Source: Congeria kusceri (Eukaryota; Mollusca; Bivalvia; Myida; Dreissenidae). Taken from it: DNA of 64,000 nucleotides. Shown piece by piece: positions 60,430 to 64,000 of the stretch (position 1 is its first letter; the number at the start of each line of letters is the position of its first letter). A model generated the notes under the pieces. The model did not search any database and was not told where the DNA came from. It saw nothing but the letters and a program-made list of their open reading frames with translations. The translations under genes were made by a program, and so were the position numbers. The stretch covers positions 157,001-221,000 of the forward strand of contig JAPFQT010000155.1 of the NCBI GenBank assembly GCA_027627225.1, given 5' to 3'.

Positions 60430-62690
60430 GCTCAATGGTTGGGCAAATTTTCTAATTTTAGGGAATGCAAAGTTACAACAATGGTAGAATGTATACCAAT
60501 AACTGTTACTTTTGGGGAGTAAAATTAACATAAGTGTTTACATAAGCGGTTAAAATAAATGTTTTCGACATACACTCTAGAACTGAACATAATTATGAAC
60601 AATTTTACTCATTGTGTGTCATGATTAAATTGCTATATTCATTCACATAAAGAAATAACTATTTTGTTTATCCTACATAGAGTAATCGGCGCTCTATAAA
60701 TAGCAATTCCAATGCTACAATTCAAAAGGACGACAACGTACAATATTGCCCGTTGAGTGTCCTTGTCAATAGTGTAAAGGTTTCTTGTGACAAGCACAAA
60801 ATATTAAGTGGTTAATTTCTGGTATTTTTCTGATAAATAAGCAATACATATTAGTAAATTTGATGGAGCTTATATTTGCTATTATGGTATCATTGTGTAA
60901 AATATTATTGTACGGTGTAACCGACTTCGGTCCCCGTGAATTAATTCTAGCGCGTACAACAAACAACAGTAGCGCGCGGTACAGCTGTGTTAAAACACAC
61001 GCATCAATTAGTGTCCGGAGAATCCTAAACCCGAGAATTTCAATAAATGGTGAATTTATATTTATAAACTTACTGTGCATGTTAATTTATATTTGGATTG
61101 TGGTTGCGTTTTGTTAAGAATTATTTATAATTGCAACTTTATGTCACCTTCTCCAGTAGATGTTATTCAATATATAAAATGTTAAACATCGTTCTATAAG
61201 TAAAATATCGTGAACAAAGTATCGTTATAGTCAAGGATGTTCAGATTAGACCTTGACAAGATAAGAACAGAAACGACTTTTTGCATGCTAGTTGCAAATA
61301 GCATCAGCTTTCCTAAACCACAAAGTTCCCAAAATGTCCAGTCCGGGAAAACACATGGGGGGGGTGGGCATTTTCAGGTTTTTTGGATAATTTGAATGAT
61401 GATTTATGGAATAGTTGTATTACTTTAAAACCGTCAAAGGTAATTTCAAATAAACATGTATACATATTTGTAATCATAATATGAAGACATTATTGCAAAT
61501 ATTGGACTCTAGGTTCAAGGTCAAGGTCACCTTCAGAGGTCAAAGGAAGAAAATGAGGCCAAATATGGACAAACTGCTATATATCATCCACCTGCACACA
61601 GGTTTCTAAATACATATTATTATATACTTCTAATAGTATTATAAAGTGGGATGAAAGATACTAAATAAAAAGTATAGGTGATAATTAAAGGTCATACTTT
61701 CAGGTCAAATGTAACAAATACGTACACAAAAACCACTCATTTCTATCTAAAATATGATATGGATGAGTATGTCACGCACGCACGCTTAAGTATTTCATAT
61801 TGACCAAATCCAGTATTTACCATGTCCAAAATATAAGGTCTATGTATAGGCCACACTTTGTCAAGGGTAAAGGTCATAACGTGTAAAACAAAACTATGTT
61901 TGTTTCAGGTTACCCGACCTACCATAAAAAATGCCCCGACACTAGAACATTGTATTGAGTGGGTCAGGTCTATTTTTGCTTACTTTACTTTCTTCCAATA
62001 ATTACATTTAGTTTTGATGAATGTTTTGTTTTGATAGCATCCACTTCAAAACAATGTTTAAGGATATTGCCGATATGTTTTGAATGTTCATGTAGTTTTA
62101 GAATCTTAAAGTGGACCATTTACCAAAGAAAAAAAATTCCTACCTACCTACCCTCAATTTTTGGGGCATGTAACCTAAAACAAACATATTTGTTACGCCT
62201 AAAGGAACACAATGATTGACCAGGGTTTAATTCATGATTATATTTATTAGATTGAGATGTACACAGATTGTTAATGTTTAAATATACTAATCTGTACTTA
62301 ACCTAAGCATGCAATTATTACCGGTATACAGGTTTTTGCTCATACTTAAGCATTAGGCATACATTTTACATGCATGTACTGGTATATGTATACTTGGCTC
62401 AACAGTCAGAAGTCTCAAATTGGTTATAACAATCTCCCTCACAGATAAGACATACTGCATGTGCATTTCAACCCTAGTTTTCTGCAGCTACATGACATGC
62501 TTTGACAACGTGTCTAAAGCTACAGTCACAGCAACGCCGGATTACACACAGACCATTCAGGATTACCCAGGATAATCCTGGACCAAGAGGGGCCTTGATT
62601 CAGAGTGATAGGATGGAATTTACGTAACGGTGCCACCAAGCATTACGGAACATCCCGGTAATGCCCAGAACCGTCCTGGTTGGCAAAGGA
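60430..62690 (-). repeat. Right arm of the long inverted repeat (partner 5025-7660)
   Basis: On the opposite strand this segment matches 5025-7660 in the same block order: TTTGCATTCCCTAAAAT, the GCGCGCTACTG region, the G-run block, the AGGTCA direct repeats (CTCTAGGTTCAAGGTCAAGG near 61507), the CCGACCTACC block, then CTACATGACATGC and GGAATTTACGTAACGG near the right end. No shared protein was found in the arms. Confidence 0.75.
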
Positions 62691-63260
62691 AGACCCCGGA
62701 CCCACCACGGTGTTAATACGGTTTCATCACGGATCATCACGGACCGTCCAGGACTGGCACAGACCGCCCAGGCCCAGCACGGACCAGCACCGTTGAGCCA
62801 CGGAAACGCAACGGACTTGCCCAGTTTGGACCCGACCAGCATGGCGTTGGGTATAGATATATCTGAATTTTCGCGTCTTCATATTTGCTGATTCTGCCAC
62901 CACGCTGTTTAAGATACAGTCACGCCAACGTCCCGAATGGTGGCGGACGATCCCTGATGAATCCAACATCTGATCCGCGTTGGGTCCTTGTATGATCATA
63001 TTGGGTCCTTGATAGTCCGGCGTGGTCTGGCTTGGTCCGGGCAGTGTCCCGGCAGATTTAGACATGCTTAAAACTAGCGGTATGGTCGGGAAAGGTCGAT
63101 CAAACCGTGTTGGTCCGCACAGCAGCCGTGTTGGTCTGGGTAGAAGCCGTGTTGTTCCGTACTGGCACCGTCTTTGTACCGTGCTTGTTCGGGGCTAATC
63201 GATACATTATTTCCAACAAAATGTGGACACGGACAGCCCAGGATCACCCCGGACACAAGA
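62500..63260. repeat. GC-rich patch of CACGG/CCGTG words, possible foldback or MITE cluster
   Basis: The left half (62500-62850) carries repeated CACGGACC and CCAGGA words; the right half (62990-63250) carries mainly the opposite-strand forms (GGTCCG, CCGTGTTGGTC). TACAGTCACAGCAACG at 62521 and TACAGTCACGCCAACG at 62918 resemble the left end of the element at 17103. G+C is clearly above the surroundings. Open frames here are by-products of composition. Confidence 0.5.
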
Positions 63261-64000
63261 CGGTGTCATTATGGACATTCAATGACACACCACGTTTCAT
63301 TTCAAGTAGTATGTACTGAACCTCGGCGTCCCGCATCTCCTATACGTAGGTATCCACCTGTCTTTTGGAGTATCTATGTACTATCGCATTTGTTCTTCAA
63401 GTATATTTATCAAATTCTAGTAATAACTATATTGACACAATTGCTGTGGTTTTTAATCAGAACATTGTGTTTGGACCAGCGTAAGTTCAGAGAAAAAGGA
63501 ATGCATGCTTATTGTTAACTTGCGTATTACCCGTTACCCCACCCACTGGTAACATATATTTTATTCTAAATGACCTCAGAAATTGTCCAAAACTGCCAAG
63601 ATATGTTGATATGGCATTTTTTCATCATATTAGCTCAAATTTTAAGTAATTTGGAGATATATGTTTGATGCAACAAAAACGAAAAGCACGTTTATTGCTT
63701 AAAACCCATTTTTCTTCCAAATTATGCAATAGATTTAAGCGCACGGGCCAACTATTATAAAAACCTCTCTTTGTTTAGGTATTTTAGGACATATTTGTGA
63801 TTGTTTTGAATATTCAAGACATTCTGATCGGCAAATACACGCTGCTGGTAAGTATTAATGAGTTAAGAGTATTTTTCACAATTTTGGCGGCCATCTTGGA
63901 TTGTAAAGTTACCCAAACCGGACATTTTGAGAACTTTATGGTTTTGGATACTACAAGCATTGAACTAAAAGACAATAAAAGTTTGATTGCTGTTCTAAAT
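63261..64000. other. Non-coding stretch to the right edge
   Basis: Nothing recognisable; the short open frame around 63174-63518 shows no domain. Confidence 0.4.

Overview
The window looks like a piece of an animal nuclear genome, most likely a mollusc and probably a bivalve. It is AT-rich, has GT-AG introns, and carries a two-B-box TRIM-type gene. It is crowded with old transposons: Harbinger, DIRS, chromodomain Gypsy, TTAA-site and other terminal-inverted-repeat elements, a tRNA-derived SINE head and a dispersed repeat with a TATC tail. Species assignment is inference. No rRNA gene, functional tRNA gene, CRISPR array or bacterial operon was seen.

Layout. 1-4.0 kb: a PIF/Harbinger-type unit, with the 3' end of a broken transposase on + facing a well-preserved five-exon MADF-like gene on -, followed by a dense cluster of CATCG/CGATG words. 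5.0-7.7 kb: one arm of a long inverted repeat whose partner lies at 60.4-62.7 kb. 8.5-18.2 kb: the most interesting region, built around OLD-family (ATPase plus TOPRIM nuclease) genes. It holds one intact intronless 688-codon gene (14101-16167, -), one truncated TOPRIM-only copy (10814-11610, -) and one small relic near 18.2 kb. The two larger copies share matching 3' flanks and matching arrays of a degenerate repeat of about 50 bp. The truncated copy is joined to a 160-bp patch that is otherwise found inside a terminal-inverted-repeat element at 17.1-17.8 kb. 19-24 kb: repeats, including a 0.2-kb MITE. 24.7-26.4 kb: decayed DIRS-type gag and reverse transcriptase (-). 26.6-35.5 kb: a decayed Gypsy element (+), split by a dispersed repeat that is itself split by a 3.1-kb TTAA-flanked element. 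38.7-39.7 kb: a damaged TRIM/B-box gene (+), followed by a third copy of the OLD 3'-flank repeat. 42.7-44.3 kb: decayed Gypsy gag/protease (-). 45.6-56.0 kb: two inverted copies of a multi-exon DDE-transposase-like gene around a spacer holding a 2.5-kb terminal-inverted-repeat element and a tandem array of about 205 bp. 56-64 kb: mostly non-coding, with an inverted pair at 58.3/60.2 kb, the second long inverted-repeat arm and a GC-rich patch of CACGG/CCGTG words.

How the pieces fit together. Only two genes look able to make a protein: the OLD-family nuclease and the MADF-like protein. OLD proteins are known mainly from bacteria, phages and archaea, where several act in phage defence (for example GajA of Gabija). 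A local family of them in an animal genome suggests horizontal acquisition followed by local duplication. Nothing beside it looks like a GajB-type helicase, so if it works it may work alone. The other protein-coding remains are relics of mobile elements or a damaged TRIM gene. All statements come from reading the sequence by eye; no database search was run.
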